The translations under genes were made by a program, and so were the position numbers. The notes under the pieces were generated by a model. That model ran no database searches. It was not told the origin of the DNA and worked only from the letters and a program-made list of their open reading frames with translations. Shown here in pieces: positions 1 to 9,092 of a DNA stretch of 64,000 bases (within the stretch, counting starts at the first letter, position 1; every line of letters begins with the position of its first letter). The stretch spans positions 2,790,001 to 2,854,000 of the forward strand of contig NZ_CP159358.1 of the NCBI RefSeq assembly GCF_040500475.1. The letters are read 5' to 3'. Source of the stretch: Bacillus sp. Bos-x628. GTDB lineage: Bacteria; Bacillota; Bacilli; Bacillales; Bacillaceae.

Positions 1-1003
1 ACCAGAAGCAGAGCAAGGGTTAAATGTAGCACGGAATATTGGGGCATTAGCAGGACTGCCTTATACTGTACCCGCCATCACCATTAATCGCTACTGTTCT
101 TCTGGTCTTCAGTCGATTGCTTACGCAGGTGAGCGCATTATGCTGGGGCAGGCAGAAACCATTTTAGCAGGCGGGGTTGAATCAATGTCTCAAGTACCTA
201 TGATGGGACATTCGATTCGTCCGAATGCCCTATTGGCAGAACAAGCACCGGAATACTACATGAGTATGGGGCACACAGCGGAACAGGTTGCACAAAAGTA
301 TCAGGTTACACGACAAGATCAAGATGCATTTGCAGTGAGAAGCCATCAAAAGGCAGCAAAGGCATTGCAAGAAGGGAAGTTTTCAGACGAAATTGTTCCT
401 GTTGATGTCACGGAAAGACGGATTGGAGAGCAATATCAACTAGAAGAAAAGCAATTCACCTTTTCGCAGGATGAAGGAGTAAGACCTGGAACAACGGAGG
501 AAATCCTTTCGACATTGCGTCCTGCTTTCTCAACAAAAGGAACGGTCACAGCAGGCAACTCTTCACAAACAAGTGATGGTGCGGCATGTGTCATGTTGAT
601 GGACCGTGAAAAGGCATCTTCTCTATCTCTTCAGCCGCTTGCTAAATTTAAAGCGTTTGCTGTTGGCGGTGTACCGCCTGAAGTTATGGGAATCGGTCCG
701 GTTGAAGCCATTCCCCGTGTATTAAAAATAGCCGGTCTTGAGCTAAAGGACATTGGTCTGTTTGAATTAAATGAAGCCTTTGCATCTCAGGCGATTCAAG
801 TCATTCGGCATTTAGGAATAGACGAAGAGAAGGTGAACGTTAATGGTGGTGCGATTGCTTTAGGCCATCCGCTTGGCTGTACAGGAACCAAACTGACGTT
901 ATCACTCATTCATGAAATGAAAAGACGGAACGAACAATTTGGTATTGTCACGATGTGTATCGGCGGAGGAATGGGAGCAGCAGGCATTTTTGAATTGATT
1001 TAA
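1..1003 (+). CDS. fadA: acetyl-CoA C-acyltransferase (thiolase), 5' end outside window
   Basis: Thiolase of fatty-acid beta-oxidation: it cleaves 3-ketoacyl-CoA with CoA to acetyl-CoA and a shortened acyl-CoA. The reading frame is open from base 2, so the gene begins upstream of the window. The nucleophilic cysteine lies in the [10 protein letters not shown] motif encoded near bases 90-115. The C-terminal catalytic elements are also present: [14 protein letters not shown] with the active-site His, and [10 protein letters not shown] with the second Cys. An internal ATG at 140 is not the start, because the thiolase active site lies before it. It is followed 15 bases later by fadE, as in the B. 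subtilis fadN-fadA-fadE operon. Partial gene; identity is firm. Confidence 0.95.
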   Translation, partial: PEAEQGLNVARNIGALAGLPYTVPAITINRYCSSGLQSIAYAGERIMLGQAETILAGGVESMSQVPMMGHSIRPNALLAEQAPEYYMSMGHTAEQVAQKYQVTRQDQDAFAVRSHQKAAKALQEGKFSDEIVPVDVTERRIGEQYQLEEKQFTFSQDEGVRPGTTEEILSTLRPAFSTKGTVTAGNSSQTSDGAACVMLMDREKASSLSLQPLAKFKAFAVGGVPPEVMGIGPVEAIPRVLKIAGLELKDIGLFELNEAFASQAIQVIRHLGIDEEKVNVNGGAIALGHPLGCTGTKLTLSLIHEMKRRNEQFGIVTMCIGGGMGAAGIFELI

Positions 1004-1018
1004 AGGGGGAGACACAAG

Positions 1019-2800
1019 ATGAAAGCGATGGAAGATGTAAAAAAGGGTGGCAGTTTTTTAATTGATGAGACGAATTATGAGCATATTTTCACACCAGAGG
1101 ATTTTTCTGATGAACATTTGATGATTGGAAAAACAACAGAAGAGTACATTTTACAAAATGTTGTGCCGTATATTGATCAAATTGAGAATCATGAATTCGA
1201 GCATTCTGTTAGGCTCTTAAAAAAGGCAGGAGAACTTGGACTGCTTGGTGCCGACGTTCCTGAGGAGTTTGGCGGACTCGGTTTAGATAAGATCAGTTCT
1301 GCCATCATTACTGAAAAATTCGCAAGAGCAGGCAGTTTCTCTCTTTCCTATGGCGCTCATGTCGGAATCGGTTCTCTGCCTATCGTCTTGTTCGGTAATC
1401 AAACACAAAAGGAAACTTACTTGCCGAAACTCGCCTCCGGAGAGACCATTGCGGCATATGCTTTAACGGAACCAGGATCAGGCTCTGACGCACTAGGAGC
1501 GAAAACAACAGCGGTACTGAATGAAGCTGGAACGCATTATGTATTAAATGGAGAGAAGCAGTGGATCACGAACTCCGCATTTGCAGATGTCTTTGTGGTC
1601 TATGCAAAAATTGACGGTGAACATTTCTCTGCTTTTATCGTAGAAAAGGATTTTCCGGGTGTCAAAACAGGACCTGAGGAGAAAAAGATGGGCATTAAAG
1701 GATCATCTACAAGAACACTGATCCTTGAAGATGCGCAAGTGCCAAAGGAGAATTTACTTGGTGAAATAGGCAGAGGGCATGTGATTGCCTTTAACATTTT
1801 GAATATCGGCCGCTATAAGCTGGCTGTCGGTACAATCGGTGCATCAAAACGAGTCATTCAATTATCTGCCGAATATGCAAACCAGCGTAAGCAATTCAAA
1901 ACGCCGATTTCTCAATTTAGTTTAATTGGTGAAAAAGTAGCCAACATGTCGGCGAAGCTGTACGCAATGGAAAGTGCCGTTTACCGCACCGTTGGATTAT
2001 TCGAACAGCGGATGGGTTTATTAAGTGATGAAGAGCAAAAGGATGGCAAGCAAATTGCGCAATCCATTGCGGAGTATGCAATCGAATGCTCACTTTGTAA
2101 AGTGCTTGGCTCTGAAACATTAGATTATATTGTGGATGAAGGCGTACAAATTCACGGCGGTTATGGTTTTATGCAAGAATATGAAGTCGAGAGAGCATAT
2201 CGTGACTCACGGATTAACCGAATATTTGAAGGGACAAACGAAATCAACCGTTTGCTTGTGCCAGGCACTTTTTTGAAGAAGGCAATGAAAGGTGAACTGC
2301 CGCTCCTTCAAAAAGCGCAAACATTGCAGGAAGAGCTCATGATGATGATGCCAGAAGAGCCAGGCGATCAGCCGCTTGATCAGGAGAAATATTTACTTGC
2401 ACATGCGAAAAAGATTGCCCTTATGGTTGCAGGCATGGCAGCGATGAAATATGGGAAAGCACTAGAGCGTGAGCAGGAGATTCTAGTGAATATTGCCGAT
2501 ATTGTCAATGGCATTTTTGCCGCTGAATCTGCTATTCTCCGTACAGAAAAAGCAATTGCCACAACAGGCGTAGAGAAGAGCGCACAAAAACTCGCTTACA
2601 CACAAATTTTCACACAGGAAGCCTTTTTAGAAATTGAAGCACATGCAAAAGAATCATTGATCGCCATGGAGGAAGGAGATTCACTCCGCATGAGTCTGTC
2701 AGCCCTTCGTAAGCTGACAAGATTCACACCAATCAATGTCATTGCGACGAAGCGTCAAGTAGCTAAACGTATCTTTGAAGCCGAGAAATATATCGTATAA
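1019..2800 (+). CDS. fadE: acyl-CoA dehydrogenase
   Basis: FAD-dependent acyl-CoA dehydrogenase, first oxidation step of beta-oxidation. At 593 aa it is the long form with a C-terminal extension beyond the roughly 380-residue core. The core motifs are visible: [12 protein letters not shown] in the mid beta-domain, WITNS, and [20 protein letters not shown] followed by FEGTNEINR, which carries the catalytic Glu. It starts with ATG after a GGGGGAGAC ribosome site and is co-transcribed with fadA (15-base gap). A rho-independent terminator follows, so it closes the operon. In B. subtilis this operon is repressed by FadR, but no operator is within the window. B. subtilis name yusJ. Confidence 0.95.
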   Translation: MKAMEDVKKGGSFLIDETNYEHIFTPEDFSDEHLMIGKTTEEYILQNVVPYIDQIENHEFEHSVRLLKKAGELGLLGADVPEEFGGLGLDKISSAIITEKFARAGSFSLSYGAHVGIGSLPIVLFGNQTQKETYLPKLASGETIAAYALTEPGSGSDALGAKTTAVLNEAGTHYVLNGEKQWITNSAFADVFVVYAKIDGEHFSAFIVEKDFPGVKTGPEEKKMGIKGSSTRTLILEDAQVPKENLLGEIGRGHVIAFNILNIGRYKLAVGTIGASKRVIQLSAEYANQRKQFKTPISQFSLIGEKVANMSAKLYAMESAVYRTVGLFEQRMGLLSDEEQKDGKQIAQSIAEYAIECSLCKVLGSETLDYIVDEGVQIHGGYGFMQEYEVERAYRDSRINRIFEGTNEINRLLVPGTFLKKAMKGELPLLQKAQTLQEELMMMMPEEPGDQPLDQEKYLLAHAKKIALMVAGMAAMKYGKALEREQEILVNIADIVNGIFAAESAILRTEKAIATTGVEKSAQKLAYTQIFTQEAFLEIEAHAKESLIAMEEGDSLRMSLSALRKLTRFTPINVIATKRQVAKRIFEAEKYIV

Positions 2801-2811
2801 GCAACAAATCG

Positions 2812-2844
2812 AAAGGTGTGGATGCGCGTGTCCGCACCTTTTTG
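2812..2844 (+). terminator. rho-independent terminator of the fad operon
   Basis: Nine-base-pair stem AAGGTGTGG / CCGCACCTT (one G-T pair) followed by a T run. It lies just after the fadE stop codon and shows that the long upstream extension of the next open frame is not coding. Confidence 0.85.
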
Positions 2845-2911
2845 TAAGCATACATTTAGGTTTTTAAAATGGTTTATGATAAAATGTTGTCACAATTTGC
2901 AGGGGGTGAAA

Positions 2912-3271
2912 ATGATGGCTTTAGATTTTTATGAATATCCATCTTGCGGCACATGCCGAAAAGCAAAAAAGTGGCTTGAAGATCACAACAAAGAAATCAA
3001 TAGCATACATATCGTCGAAGAGACGCCGGATAAAGAAACACTCAGAGCTCTTTATCAAAAAAGCGGTTTGGAGCTAAAGAAATTCTTTAATACAAGCGGA
3101 CAGAAATACCGAGAGCTGCAGCTTAAGGATCAACTTCCTGCAATGTCAGAGGACGATCAGCTTGAATTGCTTGCATCAAATGGTATGCTGATTAAGCGTC
3201 CAATTACAACAGACGGTCATAGAGTGACAGTTGGATTTAATGAAGATACATTTAAAAGCGTCTGGAAATGA
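2912..3271 (+). CDS. yusI: ArsC/Spx-family thioredoxin-fold protein YusI
   Basis: Small (119 aa) ArsC/Spx-family protein with a glutaredoxin-like fold. The N-terminal YPSCGTCRKAKKWL segment gives the redox CxxC, and RPITTDG near residue 100 corresponds to the conserved RP loop of this family. Whether it reduces arsenate is unknown; B. subtilis YusI is uncharacterised. I chose ATG 2912 (the next codon is also ATG) because AGGGGGTG sits just upstream, and because the longer open frame runs through the fadE terminator. It has its own transcription unit, followed by gcvH. Confidence 0.85.
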   Translation: MMALDFYEYPSCGTCRKAKKWLEDHNKEINSIHIVEETPDKETLRALYQKSGLELKKFFNTSGQKYRELQLKDQLPAMSEDDQLELLASNGMLIKRPITTDGHRVTVGFNEDTFKSVWK

Positions 3272-3336
3272 TGTAACTTTCATTCAGATTGTGGTATCTT
3301 CAATATAAACGCAAAAAAAGACTGGAGGGATATTGA

Positions 3337-3720
3337 ATGAGCATACCAAAAGATTTACGTTATTCCGAAGAGCATGAATGGGTCAAAGTAGAAGGAGATA
3401 AGGTGCGTATCGGTATTACGGATTTTGCTCAATCCGAGCTAGGCGATATCGTTTTCGTTGAGCTTCCTGAAGTAGGAGACAAATTGACAGCGGATGAGCC
3501 TTTCGGAAGTGTAGAATCTGTCAAAACAGTTTCTGAACTTTACGCACCAATTAACGGCACAATCGTTGAAGTAAACAATGAGCTAGATGACAGCCCAGAA
3601 TTCGTGAACGAATCTCCATACGAGAAAGCATGGATGATCGTTGTAGAACCAGCGGATGCCTCTGAAATCGAGAACTTAATGACTGCTGAGCAATATGAGG
3701 AAATGACAAAAGAAGACTAA
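3337..3720 (+). CDS. gcvH: glycine cleavage system H protein
   Basis: Lipoyl-carrier protein of 127 aa. It shuttles the aminomethyl group between the P and T proteins of glycine cleavage, and in Bacillus it is also the relay on which octanoyl/lipoyl groups are assembled. The lipoylation site is in the hairpin [13 protein letters not shown], whose Lys is the modified residue. ATG follows a CTGGAGGGA ribosome site. It pairs functionally with lipA further along this window, although the two are about 29 kb apart. A hairpin that also overlaps the start of yusG follows the stop codon. Confidence 0.96.
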   Translation: MSIPKDLRYSEEHEWVKVEGDKVRIGITDFAQSELGDIVFVELPEVGDKLTADEPFGSVESVKTVSELYAPINGTIVEVNNELDDSPEFVNESPYEKAWMIVVEPADASEIENLMTAEQYEEMTKED

Positions 3721-3728
3721 TTCATGTG

Positions 3729-3771
3729 AAATTGGACACTCTACCTTTATGGGGGGTGTCCAATTTGTCTT
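3729..3771 (+). terminator. gcvH terminator-like hairpin overlapping the yusG start
   Basis: A perfect 11-bp inverted repeat (3729-3739 with 3756-3766) with a 16-base loop, followed by GTCTTTTC. The right arm contains the GTG of the GGGGGGTG ribosome site and the first bases of the probable TTG start codon of yusG. The same structure could therefore terminate gcvH transcription and limit translation of yusG. Confidence 0.7.
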
Positions 3772-4001
3772 TTCAAAAAGAACAGGTGGATATAACAAAA
3801 CATGTAACTGGTCGATTCAAAGAAGATGGCATGGTGCTTTATCATCAAAATGAAGAGATTGGAAAGATGATTAGTGAAAATCAATATGAGTTGAAACCTG
3901 GCTATTCCTATGATCAGAATCGGTTTTATCGCTTGTCTGATACATTAACACACGGGACGGAAAAATACGTTGACTGTGATGATGAAAATGGCTGGTGCTA
4001 A
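3765..4001 (+). CDS. yusG: conserved small protein YusG
   Basis: Small acidic protein of 78 aa with no catalytic motif that I recognise; it matches the position and general sequence of B. subtilis YusG. It ends with the Cys-containing tail YVDCDDENGWC. The open frame extends upstream to 3726, but that stretch is the arm of the gcvH hairpin. TTG 3765 has the strong GGGGGGTG six bases upstream, so it is the better start. The function is unknown. It lies between gcvH and yusF, with its own terminator after it. Confidence 0.7.
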   Translation: MSFQKEQVDITKHVTGRFKEDGMVLYHQNEEIGKMISENQYELKPGYSYDQNRFYRLSDTLTHGTEKYVDCDDENGWC

Positions 4002-4011
4002 CCGTTTAATC

Positions 4012-4043
4012 AGACTGCAGCGAGAGAATGCTGCAGTCTTTTT
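4012..4043 (+). terminator. terminator after yusG
   Basis: Perfect stem AGACTGCAG / CTGCAGTCT with a 10-base loop and a TTTTT tail directly downstream of yusG. Confidence 0.85.
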
Positions 4044-4133
4044 GATGAACAAGTGTCTCATCTTTACAACCTTACTTAAAGGTTGTAATCTAATGAAGAA
4101 GTGAATCAACGTCAAAAGGGCCGGGTGATCATG

Positions 4134-4481
4134 ATGAAACATGAGAATGTAGAAAAGGTCATCATTGTAGAAGGTAAATCAGACAAACAAAAACTAAAAG
4201 AAGTCATAAGTGAGCCTGTTACCATTATTTGCACCAATGGCACCATCAGTACATCGAAGCTGGATCAGCTAGTGGACGATCTATTAGGGAAAGACGTTTA
4301 CATATTAGCAGACAGTGACGATGCTGGCGATAAACTGCGGAAGCAATTCCGAAAAGAGTTCCCTGAAGCACTTCATCTTTTTGTAGACAAAATGTACCGC
4401 GAAGTTGCCGCTTCACCAACAGCCCATATTGCATCTGTCTTATTAGCTGCAAACATTGATGTTCATTCGAAATATTTGTGA
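4134..4481 (+). CDS. yusF: Toprim-domain protein YusF
   Basis: Small stand-alone Toprim-like protein of 115 aa. The Toprim signature is visible: VIIVEGKSDKQKL near the N-terminus (the conserved Glu) and YILADSDDAGDKLRKQFR in the middle (the DxD pair). This resembles the M5-type RNase/primase Toprim fold, but no activity is established for YusF. Two ATG codons stand in tandem at 4131 and 4134 after GGGTGATC; I favour the second by similarity to the B. subtilis protein. The gene is followed closely by yusE. Confidence 0.8.
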   Translation: MKHENVEKVIIVEGKSDKQKLKEVISEPVTIICTNGTISTSKLDQLVDDLLGKDVYILADSDDAGDKLRKQFRKEFPEALHLFVDKMYREVAASPTAHIASVLLAANIDVHSKYL

Positions 4482-4494
4482 GGGTGGGCGTACT

Positions 4495-4797
4495 ATGAAA
4501 GAGATTGAGGAGCATGAATTGAAGGAGATAAAGGACGATTTATTTCTTTTGTATTTATATACACCGTTTTGTGGAACGTGCCAGCTTGCGAAGAAAATGC
4601 TGACAGTTGTAGATACCATGCAGCCAGATGTTCCATTTTACGAGAATAATTTAAATTATTCACCTGGTTTAGCGAAAGGATTTGAAATAGAAAGTGTTCC
4701 ATGCTTTCTATTGTTTAAAGAAGGCAAGATCGTTCAAAAAGGCTATGCCTTTCATTCTGTTCCATATCTTCATGAAATGATTGAAACCGCTAAATAA
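4495..4797 (+). CDS. yusE: thioredoxin-like protein YusE
   Basis: Thioredoxin-fold protein of 100 aa with the redox motif YTPFCGTCQLAKKM at about residues 19-32 and the cis-Pro strand SVPCFLLFKEG around residue 65. The active-site dipeptide is GT rather than the GP of classical thioredoxin. The start ATG 4495 follows GAGGGTGGG; the longer frame overlaps the end of yusF. A terminator overlaps its stop codon, so yusF and yusE probably form one unit. The substrate is unknown. Confidence 0.82.
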   Translation: MKEIEEHELKEIKDDLFLLYLYTPFCGTCQLAKKMLTVVDTMQPDVPFYENNLNYSPGLAKGFEIESVPCFLLFKEGKIVQKGYAFHSVPYLHEMIETAK

Positions 4798-4808
4798 AGC
4801 GGTTTTTT
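4784..4808 (+). terminator. terminator overlapping the end of yusE
   Basis: Stem AAACCGCT / AGCGGTTT with a six-base loop and a T run; the yusE stop codon is in the loop. Confidence 0.85.
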
Positions 4809-4917
4809 GTCATGTTTCAAGCCATTCAATTGAAAATTTGTCGAGTTATTTATAAAGGACAAGCCAACGTTTGTAGAGAAATGTTATGTATAACCAAATG
4901 ACAGGGAGGTTATACAT

Positions 4918-5259
4918 GTGGAAAAAACCAAAGCCCATGGAAACACAAAACAGCGATTTTTACTAAAACCGCTGCTCTCATCATCATCCTTGAAGATTAC
5001 ATTTGAAGCGGAAGCAGATTCTTGTACATTGATTGTGGATGAACGTGGTGAAGTTAAGAAACTACCTGCAATTGAGTTATCGGATCTCACTTTTTATGGT
5101 GAGAGAAAGGAAATTCTTCAATTATTAGATGGAAATTTATCTTTACAGCAATTAATTAGTCGTGGGCAAGTAAAGGTGAAAGGCTCATTCCGAGCACTTC
5201 TAAGATTAGAAGCGGTGCTTTGGCTGACGAACGGTTTTTTTAGGAAAATGATCACTTAG
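4918..5259 (+). CDS. yusD: SCP2-like domain protein YusD
   Basis: Protein of 113 aa resembling the B. subtilis YusD/SCP2-like family. The C-terminal half carries the SCP2-type segment LDGNLSLQQLISRGQVKVKGSF followed by a hydrophobic helix. SCP2 folds bind lipids, but no ligand is shown here. It starts with GTG, preceded by the strong ribosome site AGGGAGGT. It stands alone between the yusE terminator and the S-box of the met operon, with no clear terminator of its own. Confidence 0.7.
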   Translation: MEKTKAHGNTKQRFLLKPLLSSSSLKITFEAEADSCTLIVDERGEVKKLPAIELSDLTFYGERKEILQLLDGNLSLQQLISRGQVKVKGSFRALLRLEAVLWLTNGFFRKMIT

Positions 5260-5360
5260 TCGTTTACTTGGAAATTAGCGATTTACAGCGTTGACATATC
5301 TCGGGTAGCATGATATCCTACGTTAGTAAAAACATGAACATCACATAAAACAACATATTT

Positions 5361-5526
5361 TCTCTTATTAAGAGAGGTGGAGGGACGTGCCCTATGAAAC
5401 CCGGCAACCGTCAGCATAGCTGAAATTGGTGCCAATTCACTCAAAGCCGCAACGCTTTGAAAGATGAGAGAAAGGCGTATTTGAAATAAAAGGCCTTTCT
5501 GCTTGTGTTGCAGTTAGGTCTTTTTT
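5361..5526 (+). promoter_or_regulatory. SAM-I (S-box) riboswitch with terminator
   Basis: Classic S-box leader. P1 is formed by CTCTTATTAAGAG / GATGAGAG near 5361-5374 and 5463-5470. The conserved core GAGGTGGAGGGA...GCCCTATGAAACCCGGCAACC and the later GTGCCAATTC are both present. The expression platform is a terminator stem 5488-5496 / 5516-5523 followed by six Ts. When S-adenosylmethionine is abundant, transcription of metNPQ should stop here; this is established for the family. Confidence 0.95.
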
Positions 5527-5609
5527 ACTGACCTATAGTCATAAGGGAAGAACGAAGAATGTATGTGATGGCACGCTACAGATTCAGCAAGAAAGCAGGT
5601 GATCAGGCT

Positions 5610-6635
5610 GTGATCCAATTACAGAATGTATCAAAAACGTACCACTCAAAAAACGGAAATGTTGACGCGGTGAAAAACGTCAACTTGGAGATTGATAAAG
5701 GTGAAATATTCGGAATAATCGGGTATAGCGGCGCAGGGAAAAGCTCCCTGATTAGGCTACTAAACGGCCTAGAGTTGCCAACAGAAGGAATAATTGAAGT
5801 GGCAGGCAACCGGATTAATGAAATATCGAGCGCTAAACTTCGCAAGGCAAGACAGGAAATCAGCATGATTTTCCAGCACTTTAACCTACTATGGTCGAGA
5901 ACTGTGCGGCAAAATATTATGTTCCCGCTTGAAATTGCAGGTGTACCGACTTCAAAACGGAGAGCTCGTGCAGATGAACTGATTAAATTGGTCGGCTTAG
6001 AAGGAAAAGAAAATGTCTATCCGTCGCAACTTAGCGGCGGACAAAAGCAGCGCGTAGGGATTGCTAGAGCACTAGCAAATAATCCAAAGGTTCTTCTTTG
6101 TGATGAAGCAACGTCTGCTCTTGATCCACAAACGACAGATTCCATTCTAGAGCTTTTGGCAGATATCAATCAACGATTAGGTTTAACCATTGTGCTCATT
6201 ACACACGAAATGCATGTCATTCGTAAAATTTGTCATCGTGTGGCGGTCATGGAAAATGGACGTATTGTCGAAGAGGGCGAGGTATTACGCGTCTTTAGAC
6301 AGCCGAAGGAAGAAATGACGAAGCGATTTGTGAAACAGCTTGTTGAACCGGAGGAAGCCAAGGAAACGATTGAGCACATCTTAGAGCGAATGAAAGAAGG
6401 GAAGGTTGTTCGTTTGTCCTTTATCGGCGATTCTGCCGAGCAGCCGCTCATTACTGATATCATTCGATCATTCCAAGTCGATGTGAACATCCTCCAGGGG
6501 AAAATTACTCAAACGCAGGAAGGTGCGTTTGGAACACTCTTTATCCACATCAATGGAGTAGAGACTGAAGTGGAAAAAGCCATCGCCTATATTCAAAGTA
6601 AACAGGTCGAAATTGAGGTGATGACACATGTTTGA
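5610..6635 (+). CDS. metN: methionine ABC transporter ATP-binding protein
   Basis: ATPase of the MetNPQ importer for L- and D-methionine (341 aa). Visible motifs: Walker A GYSGAGKSS (about residues 38-46), signature LSGGQKQRVGIARAL, Walker B VLLCDEATSALD, and the H-loop ITHEMH. The C-terminal 90 residues are the NIL regulatory domain, which senses methionine in related transporters. GTG 5610 follows AGGTGATC and matches the B. subtilis N-terminus; the upstream extension to 5559 has no ribosome site. It overlaps metP by 8 bases. Expression is controlled by the S-box upstream. Confidence 0.95.
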   Translation: MIQLQNVSKTYHSKNGNVDAVKNVNLEIDKGEIFGIIGYSGAGKSSLIRLLNGLELPTEGIIEVAGNRINEISSAKLRKARQEISMIFQHFNLLWSRTVRQNIMFPLEIAGVPTSKRRARADELIKLVGLEGKENVYPSQLSGGQKQRVGIARALANNPKVLLCDEATSALDPQTTDSILELLADINQRLGLTIVLITHEMHVIRKICHRVAVMENGRIVEEGEVLRVFRQPKEEMTKRFVKQLVEPEEAKETIEHILERMKEGKVVRLSFIGDSAEQPLITDIIRSFQVDVNILQGKITQTQEGAFGTLFIHINGVETEVEKAIAYIQSKQVEIEVMTHV

Positions 6636-7296
6636 GAAATGGTTCCCGAATGTTGACCTTGAAGTCATTTGGAATGCGACGGGTGAAACGGTGTATATGA
6701 CGCTTATTTCACTTGCATTTGCTTTTGTCATCGGCATCATTCTAGGGCTATTGCTCTTTCTGACTAGTAAAGGCGGTTTATGGGAAAATAAACCGATCAA
6801 TGCAGTTATCGGGGCAATCGTCAACATTTTTAGATCGATTCCTTTTATCATTTTAATCATTCTTTTATTAGGGTTTACAAAATTCTTAATGCATACCATT
6901 TTAGGTCCAAATGCAGCTCTGCCCGCCCTTGTCATTGGATCTGCACCTTTCTACGCACGTCTTGTTGAAATTGCACTTCGTGAGGTAGACAAAGGTGTGA
7001 TTGAAGCGGCAAGATCAATGGGCGCAAAGACATCAACGATTATTTTTAAAGTCTTGCTGCCAGAATCATTGCCAGCCCTGATTTCAGGAATTACTGTCAC
7101 AGCAATTGCTTTAATTGGTTCTACTGCAATTGCAGGTGCAATTGGGGCAGGCGGACTTGGTGACCTCGCCTATGTGGAAGGGTACCAATCTGGAAATACA
7201 GATGTCACACTTGTTGCCACTGTTTTTATCCTAATCATCGTCTTTATTATTCAGATAATCGGTGATTTGATAACCAATAAAATTGATAAACGTTAA
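6628..7296 (+). CDS. metP: methionine ABC transporter permease
   Basis: Membrane subunit (222 aa) of the MetNPQ importer with about five hydrophobic segments. The EAA loop contacting the ATPase is visible as EAARSMGAKTSTIIFKVLLPESLP around residues 128-151. The start ATG lies inside the last codons of metN, which implies translational coupling. Its B. subtilis counterpart is MetP (YusB). Confidence 0.95.
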   Translation: MFEKWFPNVDLEVIWNATGETVYMTLISLAFAFVIGIILGLLLFLTSKGGLWENKPINAVIGAIVNIFRSIPFIILIILLLGFTKFLMHTILGPNAALPALVIGSAPFYARLVEIALREVDKGVIEAARSMGAKTSTIIFKVLLPESLPALISGITVTAIALIGSTAIAGAIGAGGLGDLAYVEGYQSGNTDVTLVATVFILIIVFIIQIIGDLITNKIDKR

Positions 7297-7310
7297 GGGA
7301 GGATTTATTC

Positions 7311-8132
7311 ATGAAGAAATTGATTTTAAGTGCACTATTTCTAGGATTTGCAGGCATTTTAGCTGCATGCGGTTCATCTAATAACGCAAGCGAAAGCAAA
7401 ACCATCACGGTTGCTGCATCAAAAACACCACATGCTGAAATTCTTGAGGAAGCAAAACCACTTTTAAAAGAAAAAGGCTATGACCTAAAAATAAAAGTGC
7501 TTAGCGATTATAAAATGTACAATAAAGCTTTAGCTGAAAAAGAAGTGGATGCGAACTTTTTCCAACATATTCCTTACTTAAACGAAGAAAACAAATCAAA
7601 CAAAGATTATAACCTAGTGAGTGCAGGTGCTGTTCACCTTGAGCCTTTCGGTATCTACTCTAAGAAATACAAATCAGTCAAAGATATTCCAAACGGCGGC
7701 ACGATCATTATGACAAACAACGTGGCTGAGCAAGGCCGTATGCTTGCCCTACTTCAAAATGCTGGCGTGATCAAGCTTGATTCAAAGGTTGATACAATCA
7801 ACGCAACATTGAAAGACATTAAAGAAAACCCAAAGAACTTGAAATTCAAAAAAATCGCTCCTGAACTCACAGCGAAAGCTTATGAAAACAGTGAAGGAGA
7901 CGCAGTCTTTATCAACGTAAACTATGCAATTCAAAATCATTTGAATCCGAAGAAAGATGCAATTGAACTTGAGCAAACAAAGAACAACCCTTACGCAAAC
8001 ATTGTAGCTGTTCGTAAAGGTGATGAAAAATCAGAGAAAATCAAGACTTTAATGGAAGTGCTTCACTCTAACAAAATTAAAGAATTCATTGAAAAAAAAT
8101 ATGATGGTGCAGTCTTACCTGTATCTGAATAA
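7311..8132 (+). CDS. metQ: methionine-binding lipoprotein
   Basis: Extracellular substrate-binding lipoprotein (273 aa) of the methionine importer, NlpA/MetQ family. The signal peptide ends in the lipobox GILAACG, with the lipidated Cys at residue 20. The family stretch VAASKTPHAEILEEAKPLL follows. The ribosome site GGGAGGA precedes ATG 7311. It is the last gene of the S-box operon and is followed by a strong terminator. Confidence 0.95.
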   Translation: MKKLILSALFLGFAGILAACGSSNNASESKTITVAASKTPHAEILEEAKPLLKEKGYDLKIKVLSDYKMYNKALAEKEVDANFFQHIPYLNEENKSNKDYNLVSAGAVHLEPFGIYSKKYKSVKDIPNGGTIIMTNNVAEQGRMLALLQNAGVIKLDSKVDTINATLKDIKENPKNLKFKKIAPELTAKAYENSEGDAVFINVNYAIQNHLNPKKDAIELEQTKNNPYANIVAVRKGDEKSEKIKTLMEVLHSNKIKEFIEKKYDGAVLPVSE

Positions 8133-8140
8133 TATGCTCG

Positions 8141-8173
8141 AAAACCTCGCTTGAATGAAAGCGAGGTTTTTTT
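8141..8173 (+). terminator. terminator of metNPQ
   Basis: Stem AAAACCTCGCTT / AAGCGAGGTTTT with a short loop and a T run. Confidence 0.9.
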
Positions 8174-8237
8174 GTGTATTTTTTTAAATCTCGCTCATAA
8201 TAAAGACGTACAAATGACCTGAAGGGATTGAATCAAT

Positions 8238-8606
8238 GTGAACGAACAGCATATGAGCGGAGCCATGCAACAATCACTATCCGATTATAAAACCGCAATG
8301 GGTGAATTTCAGAAGAAAATGCCGGTGTTTGGCAAGAAATTCAATGAATTTACGGAGCAATGCTTTCAGAGCGGTTCTTTGACGCAAAAAGAGAAACAAA
8401 TGATTGCCCTTGGCATTAGCATTCATGCACAAGATGAATATTGTATGATTTATCATACAAAGGGGGCGCTTGATCAAGGAGCTACAGAAGAGAATGTATT
8501 GGAAGTCGTCAGTGTAGCAGCAGCGTTCGGCGGGGGAGCGGCACTCAGCCAAGGGATCACTGTTGTTCAGCAATGTATTGATGAATTTGGCGGACAGACG
8601 CATTAA
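8238..8606 (+). CDS. yurZ: AhpD/carboxymuconolactone decarboxylase-family protein YurZ
   Basis: CMD/AhpD-like all-helical protein of 122 aa. Family signs are [52 protein letters not shown], with a Cys-x2-Tyr-His arrangement where AhpD has CxxCxxH. The first Cys of the redox pair is therefore replaced by Glu or Tyr, and classical AhpD peroxidase chemistry is doubtful. GTG start after GAAGGGATT. It lies between metQ and the suf operon, exactly as in B. subtilis. Confidence 0.85.
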   Translation: MNEQHMSGAMQQSLSDYKTAMGEFQKKMPVFGKKFNEFTEQCFQSGSLTQKEKQMIALGISIHAQDEYCMIYHTKGALDQGATEENVLEVVSVAAAFGGGAALSQGITVVQQCIDEFGGQTH

Positions 8607-8702
8607 TACAAGGAAAACACGGTATTTTTCCATATGGGAGAGATGAGTGATTCTCTTGCCAGTGTGTGAGAAAATATGCCAACATAAAGCGTCATATCCC
8701 TT

Positions 8703-8732
8703 TTGAGTGAAGTGTCATTGATTTGATAAAAT
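8703..8732 (+). promoter_or_regulatory. candidate sigma-A promoter for the small gene at 8.76 kb
   Basis: TTGAGT, 18-base spacer, TAAAAT. Transcription would begin near 8739. That is downstream of the only conventional initiation codon (TTG 8723) of the following frame, which supports an internal start. Inference from sequence only. Confidence 0.45.
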
Positions 8733-8761
8733 GGAACTACACTAAAAGAAGGGGATGGTTT

Positions 8762-8959
8762 ATTATCGGTTCGGACCAGAGTATACTGGGATTGGATTAT
8801 ACCGCCGAGATGGAAAAGGCCATGCACAAATCTCATGGCATGAGCTATGCAGAGTACGAAAGAAACCATGACTTACGGATGAAAGTAGAATATAAACGAG
8901 AGCAGTCCTATCGAGATGAGAAAAGGCAGCTCGCAAAAATGAATATACAGGGCTATTGA
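8762..8959 (+). CDS. small charged protein, start codon probably ATT
   Basis: Unrecognised protein of about 65 aa, rich in Glu, Lys and Arg and probably helical: YTAEMEKAMHKSHGM, then YAEYERNHDLRMKVEYKREQ. No domain is recognised. The frame is open from TTG 8723, but that codon has no ribosome site and lies upstream of the predicted transcript start. AAGGGG at 8749-8754 is a strong ribosome site and is seven bases before ATT 8762. ATT is rare but used by infC in many bacteria. The other options are ATC 8765, TTG 8723 or a sequence error. A strong terminator follows. Confidence 0.5.
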   Translation: MIGSDQSILGLDYTAEMEKAMHKSHGMSYAEYERNHDLRMKVEYKREQSYRDEKRQLAKMNIQGY

Positions 8960-8965
8960 TAGCTA

Positions 8966-8998
8966 AGGGGCGGGGAGATCACTCCCCGCTTTTTCTTT
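8966..8998 (+). terminator. terminator before the suf operon
   Basis: Perfect stem GCGGGGAG / CTCCCCGC with loop ATCA and a T-rich tail. Confidence 0.9.
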
Positions 8999-9092
8999 TT
9001 ATGAGAACAGTCTTTTCGACATAAATTCTTTTATCCATCTGCATTTTTTGTTAGAATTTTGAGGGCATCCTCTTACGCTTGTCGTGAATGTG

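Noticed and set aside
6468..6935. Minus-strand 155-codon frame over metN/metP
   Set aside because: Antisense shadow of well-identified transporter genes.
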